DNA from: Rhizobium sullae
Lineage (GTDB): Bacteria; Pseudomonadota; Alphaproteobacteria; Rhizobiales; Rhizobiaceae
Length of the DNA stretch: 64,000 nucleotides
NCBI RefSeq assembly: GCF_025200715.1
Contig: NZ_CP104143.1
Span: forward strand, 3,754,501-3,818,500
Direction: 5' to 3'
The position numbers were made by a program, and so were the translations under genes. Below, in pieces: positions 44,601-53,726 of this stretch. The notes below the pieces were generated by a model. It saw nothing but the letters and a program-made list of their open reading frames with translations. It was not told where the DNA came from and did not search any database. Each line of letters begins with the position of its first letter. Positions within the stretch are counted from its first letter, which is position 1.

Positions 44601-46082
44601 TCAGAGATTGCCGATGCAGAGATATTTCATTTCGAGGTAGTCATCCACACCGTGACGCGAACCTTCGCGGCCGTGCCCGGATTGCTTGACGCCGCCGAAG
44701 GGTGCCGTCTCGGTGGACATCAGGCCGGTATTGATGCCGACCATGCCGTATTCCAGTGCTTCGGCAACCTTCCAGACTTTCTTCAGATCGCCGGCGAAGA
44801 AATAGGCCGCAAGGCCGAACTCGGTGTCATTCGCCTGTTGAATCACCTCTTCGACGGTATCGAAGCGGAAGAGTGGGGCTACGGGACCAAAGGTCTCCTC
44901 ACGCGCCACCTTCATGCCGCGGGCGACGCCGGTCAGAACCGTCGGCGTGAAGAAGGTGCCGGCACCTTCGATGCGCTTGCCACCGGTCAGCACCTTGGCG
45001 CCCTTGGAAAGCGCGTCGCTGACGTGATCTTCGACCTTCGCAAGGCCCTGCGCATCGATCAGCGGGCCGATCGTGACGCCCGCCTCGAAGCCGTCCCCGA
45101 CGGACATGGCTTCGACCTTTGCGCCCAGCTTGGCCGCAAATGCGTCATAGACGCCTGACTGGACGTAGAGCCGGTTGGCGCAAACGCAGGTCTGACCGGC
45201 ATTGCGGTATTTCGAGGCGATCGCGCCTTCGACGGCGGCATCGAGATCAGCATCGTCGAAGACGATGAACGGCGCGTTGCCGCCAAGCTCGAGGCTCACT
45301 TTCTTGATCTGATCGGCGCACTGGCGCATCAGAATGCGGCCGACTTCCGTCGATCCGGTGAAGCTGATCTTTCGCACCTTGTCGTTGCTGCAAAGCTCCC
45401 TGCCGATCGCCGGACCGTCCTCACCGACAATGACGTTGAAGACGCCGGTGGGAACACCGGCCTGCTCTGCGAGAACCGCAAGCGCGATCGCCGAAAGCGG
45501 GGTTTGCTCGGCCGGCTTCGAAACCACCGTGCAGCCGACAGCAAGCGCCGGAGCGATCTTGCGGGTGATCATCGCCGCCGGGAAATTCCAGGGCGTGATG
45601 GTACCCACGACACCGACCGGCTGTTTGATGACGATCATCCGCTTGTCATTGGAGGGCGCGGGAATCGTTTCGCCATAGATACGCTTGGCTTCCTCGGCAT
45701 ACCATTCGACATAGGCGGCGGCATAGAGGATTTCGCCGCGCGCTTCAGGAAACGGCTTGCCCATTTCCGCCGTCAGGATCGCCGCCAACTCATCGGCGTT
45801 GGCAACCATCAGGTCGAACCATTTGCGCAGGATGGCGCTGCGCTCCTTCGCGGGGCGTGCTGCCCATGCAGGCTGCGCAGCATAGGCAGCGTCGATCGCT
45901 TTGCGGGTGTCGGCAGCACCCATGTCCGGCAACGACGCGAGCACTTCGCCCGTTGCCGGGTTCAGGACATCGAAAATTCTCGTTGCTTCGCCCTTCGTCC
46001 ATTCGCCGTTGATGTACCCGCAGTCGCGGAGGAACGGCGAGGAAAAGGGCACATGCTTGGTCAGTGCAGTCGTGAATGCCAT
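44601..46082 (-). CDS. gabD: Succinate-semialdehyde dehydrogenase
   Basis: A 493-residue aldehyde dehydrogenase. Catalytic residues are visible: glutamate in VSLELGGNAPFIVF, cysteine in NAGQTCVCANRLYVQ, and the NAD-binding FTGSTEVGRILM. The GVVGTITPWNFPAAMITRK and final PFGGVKQSGHGREGSRHG segments are typical of GabD. It oxidises succinate semialdehyde to succinate. It is 20 bases behind gabT in the same operon, giving a complete two-step GABA to succinate route. Confidence 0.95.
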   Translation of the reverse strand: MAFTTALTKHVPFSSPFLRDCGYINGEWTKGEATRIFDVLNPATGEVLASLPDMGAADTRKAIDAAYAAQPAWAARPAKERSAILRKWFDLMVANADELAAILTAEMGKPFPEARGEILYAAAYVEWYAEEAKRIYGETIPAPSNDKRMIVIKQPVGVVGTITPWNFPAAMITRKIAPALAVGCTVVSKPAEQTPLSAIALAVLAEQAGVPTGVFNVIVGEDGPAIGRELCSNDKVRKISFTGSTEVGRILMRQCADQIKKVSLELGGNAPFIVFDDADLDAAVEGAIASKYRNAGQTCVCANRLYVQSGVYDAFAAKLGAKVEAMSVGDGFEAGVTIGPLIDAQGLAKVEDHVSDALSKGAKVLTGGKRIEGAGTFFTPTVLTGVARGMKVAREETFGPVAPLFRFDTVEEVIQQANDTEFGLAAYFFAGDLKKVWKVAEALEYGMVGINTGLMSTETAPFGGVKQSGHGREGSRHGVDDYLEMKYLCIGNL

Positions 46083-46102
46083 GTCATTTACTCCGAGGGT
46101 GG

Positions 46103-47386
46103 TTACTTGCCCGCACTTGCTTCAAGGATGGAGGCTTCGAGGATATCGAGCGCTTCGATGAAAATATTGTCCTGGATGGTAATCGGGGCAAGGAAACGGA
46201 TGACGTTTCCGTGCACGCCGCAGGTCAAAAGAATGAGACTTTTTTCCAGCGCGATCAGGCGAACCTTATTCGCAAACTCCGCGCTCGGCAGCTTCGTCGC
46301 CTTGTCGTTGAACTCGATGGCGTTCATGAAGCCAGGGCCGCGAATATCGGCGATTTCCGGCACCTTGTCGCGCAGCGATTCCAGCCGTTGCTTCAGGCGG
46401 CTGCCGAGCTGGTTGGCGCGGTTGCAGAGATCCTCGTCCTTGATGACATCGAGCACGGCATGCGCAGCCGCGATGCCGATTGGATTGCCGCCATAGGTGC
46501 CGCCAAGGCCGCCAGGGCCTGGCGCATCCATGATTTCGGCGCGGCCGGTGACGGCAGCCAGCGGAAAGCCGCCGGCAAGGCTCTTCGCCATGGTCATCAG
46601 GTCGGGAGCAACTTCATGATGGTCCATCGCAAACATCGTACCGGTACGCGCAAAGCCTGTCTGCACTTCGTCGGCAATCAGCAGAATGCCGTGCTGGTCG
46701 CAAAGCTCGCGCAGCGCCTTCATGAAGGCCACCGGTACTGGATAGAAGCCGCCTTCGCCCTGAACCGGCTCGATGATGATAGCCGCCACGCGCTGCGGAT
46801 CGACATCGGCCGCGAAAAGCCTTTTCAGGGCGGCAAGCGACTGCTCGCCGGTCACGCCATGCAGTTCAACCGGGAAGGGCACGTGGAAGACGTCGCCCGG
46901 CATCGCGCCGAAACCGACCTTGTAAGGCACCACCTTGCCGGTCAGCGCCATGCCCATGAAGGTGCGGCCGTGGAAGCCGCCGCCAAAGGCGATGAGGGCG
47001 GAGCGGCCGGTCGCAGCACGCGCAATCTTCACGGCATTTTCGACGGCCTCGGCACCTGTGGTCACGAAGATTGTCTTCTTGGTAAAGTTGCCGGGGGTCA
47101 ATGCGTTCAGACGCTCGGCCAGATGCACGTAGCTTTCATAGGGCACGACCTGGTGGCAGGTGTGAGTGAAGTGATCGAGTTGATCCTTTACCGCGGCGAT
47201 CACCCGCGGATGGCGGTGGCCGGTGTTGAGGACCGCGATACCGGCTGCGAAATCGATGTAGCGGCGTCCCTCCTTGTCCCAGATTTCGGCATTCTCCGCT
47301 CGGTCGGCGTAAATCTGCGTGGTCATGCCGACGCCGCGCGAAATCGCGGCATTCTTCCGGTCCGTGAGGGTGATCGCGTTCATCAT
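46103..47386 (-). CDS. gabT: 4-aminobutyrate aminotransferase
   Basis: A 427-residue class III PLP aminotransferase. The PLP lysine is in MTMAKSLAGGFPL, preceded by LIADEVQTGFARTGTMFAMDHH (aspartate contacting the PLP nitrogen) and VEPVQGEGGFYP-like sequence (IIEPVQGEGGFYP). It moves the amino group of GABA to 2-oxoglutarate, making succinate semialdehyde for GabD. First gene of the gabTD operon; a pair of palindromes lies in the gap to the divergent MerR-XRE-cupin regulator. Confidence 0.95.
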   Translation of the reverse strand: MMNAITLTDRKNAAISRGVGMTTQIYADRAENAEIWDKEGRRYIDFAAGIAVLNTGHRHPRVIAAVKDQLDHFTHTCHQVVPYESYVHLAERLNALTPGNFTKKTIFVTTGAEAVENAVKIARAATGRSALIAFGGGFHGRTFMGMALTGKVVPYKVGFGAMPGDVFHVPFPVELHGVTGEQSLAALKRLFAADVDPQRVAAIIIEPVQGEGGFYPVPVAFMKALRELCDQHGILLIADEVQTGFARTGTMFAMDHHEVAPDLMTMAKSLAGGFPLAAVTGRAEIMDAPGPGGLGGTYGGNPIGIAAAHAVLDVIKDEDLCNRANQLGSRLKQRLESLRDKVPEIADIRGPGFMNAIEFNDKATKLPSAEFANKVRLIALEKSLILLTCGVHGNVIRFLAPITIQDNIFIEALDILEASILEASAGK

Positions 47387-47420
47387 TGCGCTCCTGCGCT
47401 GGAAAGGGCCAAGGAATTAT

Positions 47421-47460
47421 CTTGCATAACTTCTGCAAGATATGTAGAAAAGTCCTACAT
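47421..47460. promoter_or_regulatory. Two adjacent 6-7-6 palindromes between gabT and its regulator
   Basis: CTTGCA-N7-TGCAAG (47421-47439) is followed two bases later by ATGTAG-N7-CTACAT (47442-47460). A third TGCAAG half site is at 47467-47472. Both repeats have the same arm and spacer length, 21 bases centre to centre, which fits cooperative binding of a dimeric regulator on one face of the helix. Confidence 0.65.
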
Positions 47461-47587
47461 TTTTCCTGCAAGAAATCAAGCGGCATTTTTTGCTTCAAAC
47501 ATCACGCTTTTTGATGGATGCTCGCGCCAAAAGGTCCTGACGGCGCAGAGCGCCCAAAACAAAACGGAATCAGGGATTTATTGGTTG

Positions 47588-48397
47588 ATGAACAATAACG
47601 GTCCGGTGCGCTACAAGGTGGCCGAAGCGGCAAGGTTGGCAGGCATTTCCGCCTCCACGGCGCGCCTTTGGGAAAGCCAGGGCCTGCTTGTCCCCGGTCG
47701 CTCGGAGACGGGCCACAGGCAATATAGCGCCGAAGATGTCGCTCGCCTGAAACGGATTTCGTGGTATCGGGTCGGGCGCGGCCTCAATCCGGCGGCAATC
47801 CGCGAGGCGCTCGAGAATGAAGAGCCACTTGCCGAAAACGTCGAGAGTATCGGCACTTCCGATATCGGCCGCAAGCTGCGAAGCCTTCGCCATGCCGCAG
47901 GCAAGACGCTTGATCAAGTTGCCGGTGACATGGGCATTACCTCTTCCACGCTCTCGACACTGGAGCGTACCTCACAAGGCGTCAGCTTCAAGACGCTGCA
48001 CGACCTTGCGGAATATTACGGCACCACTGTCTCCCGCCTTTCCGGCGAGGAGAGCGAAGACGTTCCCGCAATCGTCCGCTCCGGCGAATGGCGCACCTGG
48101 CCGCAGACGACGCCCGGTGTCACGGTGCAACTGTTGGCGGAAGGCCGACGGATGATGGATTGCCATCGTTTCGTGCTGGCACCGGGGGCTGCCAGCGAAG
48201 GCGCCTACCGGCATGAAGGCGAAGAATTCATGCATGTGCTTTCCGGCCGCCTTGAACTCGTTCTCGATTCCGACCAGTTCTTCGATCTCGGACCCGGCGA
48301 CTCGCTCTATTTCGAAAGCCGTCGTTATCACTCCTGGCGTAATCGCCATGATGGCGAGACCGTGCTTCTGTGGATCAACACGCCGCCGACATTCTGA
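47588..48397 (+). CDS. MerR-XRE-cupin fusion regulator
   Basis: A 269-residue regulator with three parts. Residues about 8-75 are a MerR-type winged helix (AEAARLAGISASTARLWESQ, then HRQYSAEDVARLKRI). Residues about 92-148 are an XRE/lambda-repressor-type helix-turn-helix (LRSLRHAAGKTLDQVA, ITSSTLSTLER). Residues about 185-267 are a cupin (AYRHEGEEFMHVLSGRLELV, LGPGDSLYFES). The frame is open far upstream, but the ATG at 47588 matches the MerR start. It is divergent from gabTD, so GABA or a related small acid read by the cupin is the likely signal. Confidence 0.88.
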   Translation: MNNNGPVRYKVAEAARLAGISASTARLWESQGLLVPGRSETGHRQYSAEDVARLKRISWYRVGRGLNPAAIREALENEEPLAENVESIGTSDIGRKLRSLRHAAGKTLDQVAGDMGITSSTLSTLERTSQGVSFKTLHDLAEYYGTTVSRLSGEESEDVPAIVRSGEWRTWPQTTPGVTVQLLAEGRRMMDCHRFVLAPGAASEGAYRHEGEEFMHVLSGRLELVLDSDQFFDLGPGDSLYFESRRYHSWRNRHDGETVLLWINTPPTF

Positions 48398-48481
48398 TCA
48401 TCCGCCGGGCCGAAGCGGGTATCGCCCCGCATCCCTTTGCGCTATAGCGCGACGTGAGACATTGAAACGATAGAGACAGCC

Positions 48482-49108
48482 ATGGCCGCCACCATCCGTT
48501 ACCACGAAGGCGATATTTCCTCGGCGGATGCCGACCGGTACACCGGCGCGATCGCCATCGATACCGAAACGCTCGGCCTCGTGCCGCGCCGAGACCGGCT
48601 CTGCGTCGTGCAGCTTTCGCCAGGTGACGGCACCGCCGATGTCATCCGCGTTGCTGCCGGACAGAAGGAAGCGCCGAACCTCGTCGCCATGCTCAAGGAT
48701 CCGGCTCGCCAGAAGATTTTTCACTATGGCCGCTTCGATATCGCCGTGTTGTTCCATACCTTCGGCGTCACCACGGTGCCGGTTTTCTGCACCAAGATCG
48801 CATCGCGCCTATGCCGCACCTACACGGATCGCCACGGCCTGAAGGACAATCTCAAGGAAATGCTCGACGTCGACATCTCCAAGGCGCAGCAATCGTCGGA
48901 TTGGGCAGCGGCGACCCTGTCGCCGGCGCAGCTCGAATATGCGGCCTCCGATGTGCTCTACCTGCATGCGTTGCGCGACAAGCTGACCGAGCGGTTGGTC
49001 CGCGACGGCCGCATCGACCATGCGAATGCCTGCTTCGAATTCCTGCCAACCCGCGCGAAGCTCGATCTGCTCGGCTGGGAAGAGGCCGATATCTTTGCCC
49101 ATAGCTGA
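48482..49108 (+). CDS. rnd: Ribonuclease D, short form (3'-5' exonuclease domain only)
   Basis: A 208-residue DEDDy exonuclease. Exo I is AIAIDTETLGL (DxE), Exo II is FHYGRFDIAVLF and Exo III is YAASDVLYLHALRDKL (YxxxD). E. coli RNase D is about 375 residues because of two HRDC domains, which are absent here; short forms are usual in rhizobia. It trims RNA 3' ends, probably tRNA precursors. Single gene, cytoplasmic. Confidence 0.88.
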   Translation: MAATIRYHEGDISSADADRYTGAIAIDTETLGLVPRRDRLCVVQLSPGDGTADVIRVAAGQKEAPNLVAMLKDPARQKIFHYGRFDIAVLFHTFGVTTVPVFCTKIASRLCRTYTDRHGLKDNLKEMLDVDISKAQQSSDWAAATLSPAQLEYAASDVLYLHALRDKLTERLVRDGRIDHANACFEFLPTRAKLDLLGWEEADIFAHS

Positions 49109-49338
49109 AGTCTTCAAAGCCAGAACATGACCGCGGCGGCTGGACCGGGATTTTGTCCCCGGCCGTTAGCGTTTTATTAACGAGTCTTAAGTAAGATTAT
49201 CGCTAATTTTTATGCATTCGACGGCGCGATGATGCGCCATGCGGACCGGAGGATCTGCGGGAGAATGCGAGGGGCCGGATGAGCGCGGTTCTCTTGTGAT
49301 CTGCTTCCATCGTCACTTTGTGAAAGAAGGAGCATACC

Positions 49339-50838
49339 ATGTTGACTCCGGTTCGTGCATCGTCGAACACAAGCCTTTCCTCCCACGGCCAGACCGCGGT
49401 GATCGTTGCCAGCGGGCTCGGCCGCTCGGTCGTTGCGCCGACCCCTGTCCAGGCCGTCGAAGCCACAGACCTCAATTCAGCGATTGCCGGCAAGCTCAAT
49501 ATCCTTCTCGCAGCCGCTCGCGAGCGCATGTTTGATGCGCTGCTCGATGCCATCAATGCCGCCTCCCGCGCGCTGCCGCTGCCGCGCCGGGAACAGGAAA
49601 GCAACCTCGTTTTTGCAGCGCGCCTCGCAGAAGCCATCCAGAAGCTTCCGGCTGCCCGGATCAACGAGATCGAAACTCAACTTGCGGACGAGGGCCATAC
49701 CCTGCCGCTGCGGTTGATTGCCGAGGCGCTGAAGAATCCGGCCGGTCCGGAAGCAGCCCGCGTGATCGTCTATCTGGAGACGAACCGTTATAAGGATCGT
49801 GACCTGGCGGCTCGCGCCGTCGTTCGCTCCTATCGCCAGAACGACGCTTCGCCTCTGCGCCCGGACCCACGGCCAAACATTCCAATCCAGGAAGAAAAAC
49901 TGCTGCCAATCGCAAAGGCGCAGCAATCGCCCGCACGGGAAGCTCAGGCGTCCCCGCCAACCAAGAAAGTGCTGCCGCTTGCGCCAGCTGTGCTCATTGC
50001 CGAATTGGCAGAGCAGCCGGTCAAAATCGTCGAGGCGGCGTTTGACGAGCCTGCGCGCGCAGAGCACAACCCTCTTGAATTCCGCGACGCGGTTGATCTG
50101 CAGGCCGAAGATCCAGCTTCGGCGGATACGCCGAAGCTGATCGACGAGGCAATAGACATTGAAGCTCGCATGGCGGCGGTGCACTCCGACCATACGGAAC
50201 CGGTCATTCCGAGGGTCTGGACCGGTGTTCTTGCCTCGATGACTGAAGAAGCGTCGGAACTCATCGTCGCCATTATCGGCGAGCAGCAAACGTCGACACC
50301 CCTGGAAGATCTGGCAGCCGCGCCAGAGACAATCGAGGCGGTGGCCGCAGAAGCGGCAGCAAGGGAAGAACTGGTGCAGGCGGATATTCCCGAGGCCGCG
50401 ATCCCCGCGAAGCTGCATCACACAGAGGTGACTGCCCCGTTGCCGGTTGCCGATGCCCTGCAGATCATTCGTCAACAGAAAGAAATCGTGGCGCAGCCGC
50501 AGGTTCTTCCTGCCGATATTGTCGAGGCCGCGCAGAAGTCAGGTTTGCTGAAGCCAATTGACGGGATGCCGTACGCCCAGCATCCTTACCAGTTCGCCAA
50601 AGATGGCAACGAACGCCGTGACGGCGAAATGCATCGCCGCGACTACGAAGGCAGTGGCTCCGAGGGCGAGCAGCAAGCCAACACCGGCAGCGAGCATCAG
50701 GACGCGGAGGGCGAACGCGAACAACGAGCGGAAGGCGTCGCGCCGGAGGATTTGCCCCAGGTCGATGCAAGAGCATCCGGCGACACCGTCGCCGATCCGG
50801 TTTACGCGCTCTACCAGCGCATGGCCGGCTGGGAATAG
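49339..50838 (+). CDS. Hypothetical Ala/Glu-rich protein
   Basis: A 499-residue protein I do not recognise. Residues about 45-165 look like a folded helical domain (AAARERMFDALLDAINAASRALPLP, then LVFAARLAEAIQKLP and PAGPEAARVIVYLE). The rest is low-complexity: Ala, Glu, Pro and Gln rich, then a charged stretch with many E, G, Q and R before a short end (VADPVYALYQRMAGWE). No signal peptide or membrane segment. It could be a DUF2336-like or scaffold protein, but I do not assign it. It is convergent with rpsA and shares the terminator region. Confidence 0.65.
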   Translation: MLTPVRASSNTSLSSHGQTAVIVASGLGRSVVAPTPVQAVEATDLNSAIAGKLNILLAAARERMFDALLDAINAASRALPLPRREQESNLVFAARLAEAIQKLPAARINEIETQLADEGHTLPLRLIAEALKNPAGPEAARVIVYLETNRYKDRDLAARAVVRSYRQNDASPLRPDPRPNIPIQEEKLLPIAKAQQSPAREAQASPPTKKVLPLAPAVLIAELAEQPVKIVEAAFDEPARAEHNPLEFRDAVDLQAEDPASADTPKLIDEAIDIEARMAAVHSDHTEPVIPRVWTGVLASMTEEASELIVAIIGEQQTSTPLEDLAAAPETIEAVAAEAAAREELVQADIPEAAIPAKLHHTEVTAPLPVADALQIIRQQKEIVAQPQVLPADIVEAAQKSGLLKPIDGMPYAQHPYQFAKDGNERRDGEMHRRDYEGSGSEGEQQANTGSEHQDAEGEREQRAEGVAPEDLPQVDARASGDTVADPVYALYQRMAGWE

Positions 50839-50860
50839 TAGGCACTTCAAACAAACAAAA

Positions 50861-50886
50861 AACCCGCCGGATCGCTCCGGCGGGTT
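50861..50886 (-). terminator. Intrinsic terminator of rpsA
   Basis: AACCCGCCGGA pairs perfectly with TCCGGCGGGTT around TCGC. Read on the minus strand the stem is followed by TTTTTTGTTTGTTT, 27 bases after the rpsA stop codon. Confidence 0.9.
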
Positions 50887-50912
50887 CCTTCATTTCGAAA
50901 GGCTTGTAGCGA

Positions 50913-52613
50913 TTACTCGCCGCGGTTCTTCAGAGCCGCGCCAAGGATGTCGCCGAGCGAAGCACCGCTATCGGATGAACCGAACTGAGCGACAGCTTCC
51001 TTCTCTTCTGCGATTTCCAGAGCCTTGATGGACAGCATGATCTTGCGGTCCTTCTTGGAGAAGTTGGTGACGCGGGCGTCAACAACCTGGCCAACCGAGA
51101 AGCGTTCCGGACGCTGCTCGTCGCGGTCGCGCGAGAGGTCTGCGCGGCGGATGAACGAGGTGATGTCTTCGTGGTCGACGAGCTTCACTTCGATGCCACC
51201 GTCGTTGACCGCGATGACTTCGCAGGAAACGACTGCATTCTTGCGCAGGTCGCCGGAAGCCGCGGCTTCGCCAACTGCATCCTTGCCGAGCTGCTTAATG
51301 CCGAGCGAGATGCGCTCCTTTTCGACGTCAACATCGAGAACGACAGCCTTGACGACGTCACCCTTGTTGAACTCTTCGATGACCTGTTCGCCTGGACGGT
51401 TCCAGTCGAGGTCGGAGAGGTGCACCATGCCGTCAACGTCGCCGTCGAGGCCGATGAACAGACCAAATTCGGTCTTGTTCTTGACTTCGCCTTCGACTTC
51501 AGTGCCAGCCGGATGGTTACGGGCGAATGCTGCCCACGGATTTTCCAGCGTCTGCTTGAGGCCGAGCGAAATACGGCGCTTGGACGGATCGACCTCGAGA
51601 ACGACGACTTCGACTTCCTGGCTCGTGGACAAGATCTTGCCGGGGTGTACGTTCTTCTTGGTCCAGGACATTTCCGAAATGTGGATCAGGCCTTCGATAC
51701 CCGGCTCCAGCTCAACGAACGCACCGTAGTCGGTGATGTTCGTGACGGTGCCGGAAATCTTCTTGCCTTCCGGATACTTGGCCTGGATGCCATCCCACGG
51801 ATCGCTCTCGAGCTGCTTCATGCCGAGCGAGATGCGGTGGGTTTCCTGGTTGATGCGGATGATCTGAACCTTGACCTGCTGGCCAATGTTCAGGATTTCG
51901 GACGGATGGTTCACACGGCGCCATGCCATGTCGGTGACGTGAAGCAGGCCGTCGATGCCGCCGAGGTCAACGAATGCACCGTAATCGGTGATGTTCTTGA
52001 CGACGCCGTCGACAACCTGACCTTCTTCAAGGTTCTGAACGATTTCAGAACGCTGCTCGGCACGGGATTCTTCCAGAACCGTACGGCGCGAAACCACGAT
52101 GTTGCCGCGACGCTTGTCCATCTTGAGGATTTCGAAGGGCTGCGGATTGTGCATCAGCGGGGAAACGTCGCGGATCGGGCGGATATCGACCTGAGAACGC
52201 GGCAGGAAGGCGATCGCACCGTCGAGGTCGACCGTGAAGCCGCCCTTGACCTGGTTGAAGATCACGCCTTCGACGCGCTCGCCGGCTTCGAACTTGGCTT
52301 CAAGCTTGATCCAGCTTTCTTCGCGGCGAGCCTTCTCGCGCGACAGAACCGCTTCGCCAAGCGCGTTTTCGATGCGCTCGACATAAACTTCGACTTCGTC
52401 GCCGACCTTCAGCGAACCGTCCTTGGCTTTCGCGCCGAATTCCTTGAGCGCGATGCGGCCTTCGACCTTCAGGCCGACGTCGACAACGGCGACATCCTTT
52501 TCGATGCCGGTGACGATGCCCTTGGTGACATAGCCTTCAGCCAGATCGTTCTTGGCAAAGGACTCTTCGAGAAGGGCCGCGAAATCCTCGCGAGAGGGAG
52601 TAGCTACTGACAT
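50913..52613 (-). CDS. rpsA: 30S ribosomal protein S1
   Basis: A 566-residue RNA-binding protein made of six S1/OB repeats, e.g. GIVTGIEKDVAVVDVGLKVEG, VKNITDYGAFVDLGGIDGLLH and VTNITDYGAFVELEPGIEGLIH, with VKNKTEFGLFIGLDGDVDGM. S1 binds the mRNA leader on the 30S subunit during initiation. Length matches alphaproteobacterial S1. Downstream of cmk on the same strand, the usual pairing, with a perfect terminator behind it. Confidence 0.97.
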   Translation of the reverse strand: MSVATPSREDFAALLEESFAKNDLAEGYVTKGIVTGIEKDVAVVDVGLKVEGRIALKEFGAKAKDGSLKVGDEVEVYVERIENALGEAVLSREKARREESWIKLEAKFEAGERVEGVIFNQVKGGFTVDLDGAIAFLPRSQVDIRPIRDVSPLMHNPQPFEILKMDKRRGNIVVSRRTVLEESRAEQRSEIVQNLEEGQVVDGVVKNITDYGAFVDLGGIDGLLHVTDMAWRRVNHPSEILNIGQQVKVQIIRINQETHRISLGMKQLESDPWDGIQAKYPEGKKISGTVTNITDYGAFVELEPGIEGLIHISEMSWTKKNVHPGKILSTSQEVEVVVLEVDPSKRRISLGLKQTLENPWAAFARNHPAGTEVEGEVKNKTEFGLFIGLDGDVDGMVHLSDLDWNRPGEQVIEEFNKGDVVKAVVLDVDVEKERISLGIKQLGKDAVGEAAASGDLRKNAVVSCEVIAVNDGGIEVKLVDHEDITSFIRRADLSRDRDEQRPERFSVGQVVDARVTNFSKKDRKIMLSIKALEIAEEKEAVAQFGSSDSGASLGDILGAALKNRGE

Positions 52614-52788
52614 AAAATCTCCTGCGTGACCTTTGATACTGACAAGGCCAACGTATGCGCCGGTTGGTTCGTGTTGAACGGGCCTGAACCCAGTCCGCTT
52701 CCCTGCAAGGAAGCAATCCGGCGCTTGGACGGAATTTCAGGCTTTTAGTAAAGCGCTTCCCGGCAAAAGCACGGCAAATCGCTCGAAT

Positions 52789-53433
52789 TCAGTTATTTCG
52801 GCTCAATGCCGCGTCGATGATCGATTTCGCAGCTTGAAACGCGGCCTCTATACTCATTTCCGACGTATCAAGCAAGTGCGCGTCTTCCGCTGGTTTCAAG
52901 GGGCTGTCAGCCCGTCCCATATCGCGTTCGTCGCGCCGCTTCACGTCCTCGAAGATCGCATCGAAATCCGCCGTTTCGCCCTTGCCGATGATCTCCTCGT
53001 AGCGGCGCTTGGCGCGCACCTCCGGGGAAGCCGTCACATAGAGCTTCACCGTCGCAGCCGGGCACACGACGGTGCCGATATCCCGTCCGTCGAGCACTGT
53101 TCCCGGAGCCTTCTCCGAAAAACGCCGCTGCGCCTCCACCAGCGCCCGGCGTACTGTAGGCATCACGGCAATCTTCGAGGCGGCTTCGCCGATCTCGTGT
53201 TTCGAAAGTATATCGCGATCCAGCCCGCCAAGTTCAACCTCGCGCGCCATCTTTTCTGCGACCTGTTCGTCATCAAGCGCCAGTCCCGCATCGAGCAGCG
53301 CCTTCGCTGTCGCCCGATACGTCAGTCCGGTATCCAGATGGTGGAAGCCGTATTCGTCCGCAATCTGCCGCGAAAGCGTGCCTTTGCCCGCCGCTGCCGG
53401 TCCGTCGATGGCGATCGTAAATGTCCTGCTCAA
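52789..53433 (-). CDS. cmk: Cytidylate kinase
   Basis: A 214-residue (d)CMP kinase: P-loop [19 protein letters not shown], the [11 protein letters not shown] region, [14 protein letters not shown] and [13 protein letters not shown] (lid arginines). It makes CDP/dCDP. The start is TTG at 53433, with AAAGGA 6-7 bases upstream; the TTG overlaps the stop of a 26-codon leader frame (TTGA). The usual neighbour rpsA follows after 175 bases. aroA, which precedes cmk in many rhizobia as I recall, is not there. Confidence 0.93.
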   Translation of the reverse strand: MSRTFTIAIDGPAAAGKGTLSRQIADEYGFHHLDTGLTYRATAKALLDAGLALDDEQVAEKMAREVELGGLDRDILSKHEIGEAASKIAVMPTVRRALVEAQRRFSEKAPGTVLDGRDIGTVVCPAATVKLYVTASPEVRAKRRYEEIIGKGETADFDAIFEDVKRRDERDMGRADSPLKPAEDAHLLDTSEMSIEAAFQAAKSIIDAALSRNN

Positions 53434-53510
53434 TGGTTTCCTTTCAGGCCGCCGATCAGCTGGCGCTGGGTCGCCAGATCATCTTCCCTGAAATGGGACG
53501 GTTGATACAT
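53430..53510 (-). pseudogene. 26-codon leader frame resembling the PaiB N-terminus
   Basis: The frame reads [20 protein letters not shown] and ends after six more residues. The first 12 residues closely match the start of PaiB-type FMN-binding regulators (MY-x-P-x-HFRE-x-D), which are about 200 residues long, so it seems a truncated remnant. Its TGA overlaps the TTG start of cmk, so it may now act as a coupled leader peptide. Confidence 0.45.
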
Positions 53511-53726
53511 CTGCTTCTCGCTGGCTTGTCGTTTCTGGCGCTACCTAACACAATGTTATTTGCCGGTCATCTGACGTTCATTTCACGATGCTGATTGCTG
53601 TGTGAAATTTGGCTTTGACATCATTGGCAGCAACGATTATGGGGACCGGCTTATAAATTCCGATGGAACGCCGGTTTGAACGGCATTTGCCGAATTTAGC
53701 ATTCGGCCATTCTCACGAGGCTTATA

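Noticed and set aside
46076..47587. Upstream extension of the MerR-XRE-cupin frame by about 500 codons
   Set aside because: It runs antisense through gabT; the regulator's own ATG at 47588 starts the MerR domain correctly.
49160..49200. Possible CtrA site TTAA-CGAGTC-TTAA
   Set aside because: The spacer is six bases, not seven, and the flanking sequence is not conserved-looking.
51171..52610. Plus-strand frame of 479 codons opposite rpsA
   Set aside because: Complement of the S1 repeats; its repetitive pattern follows from the six S1 domains on the other strand.
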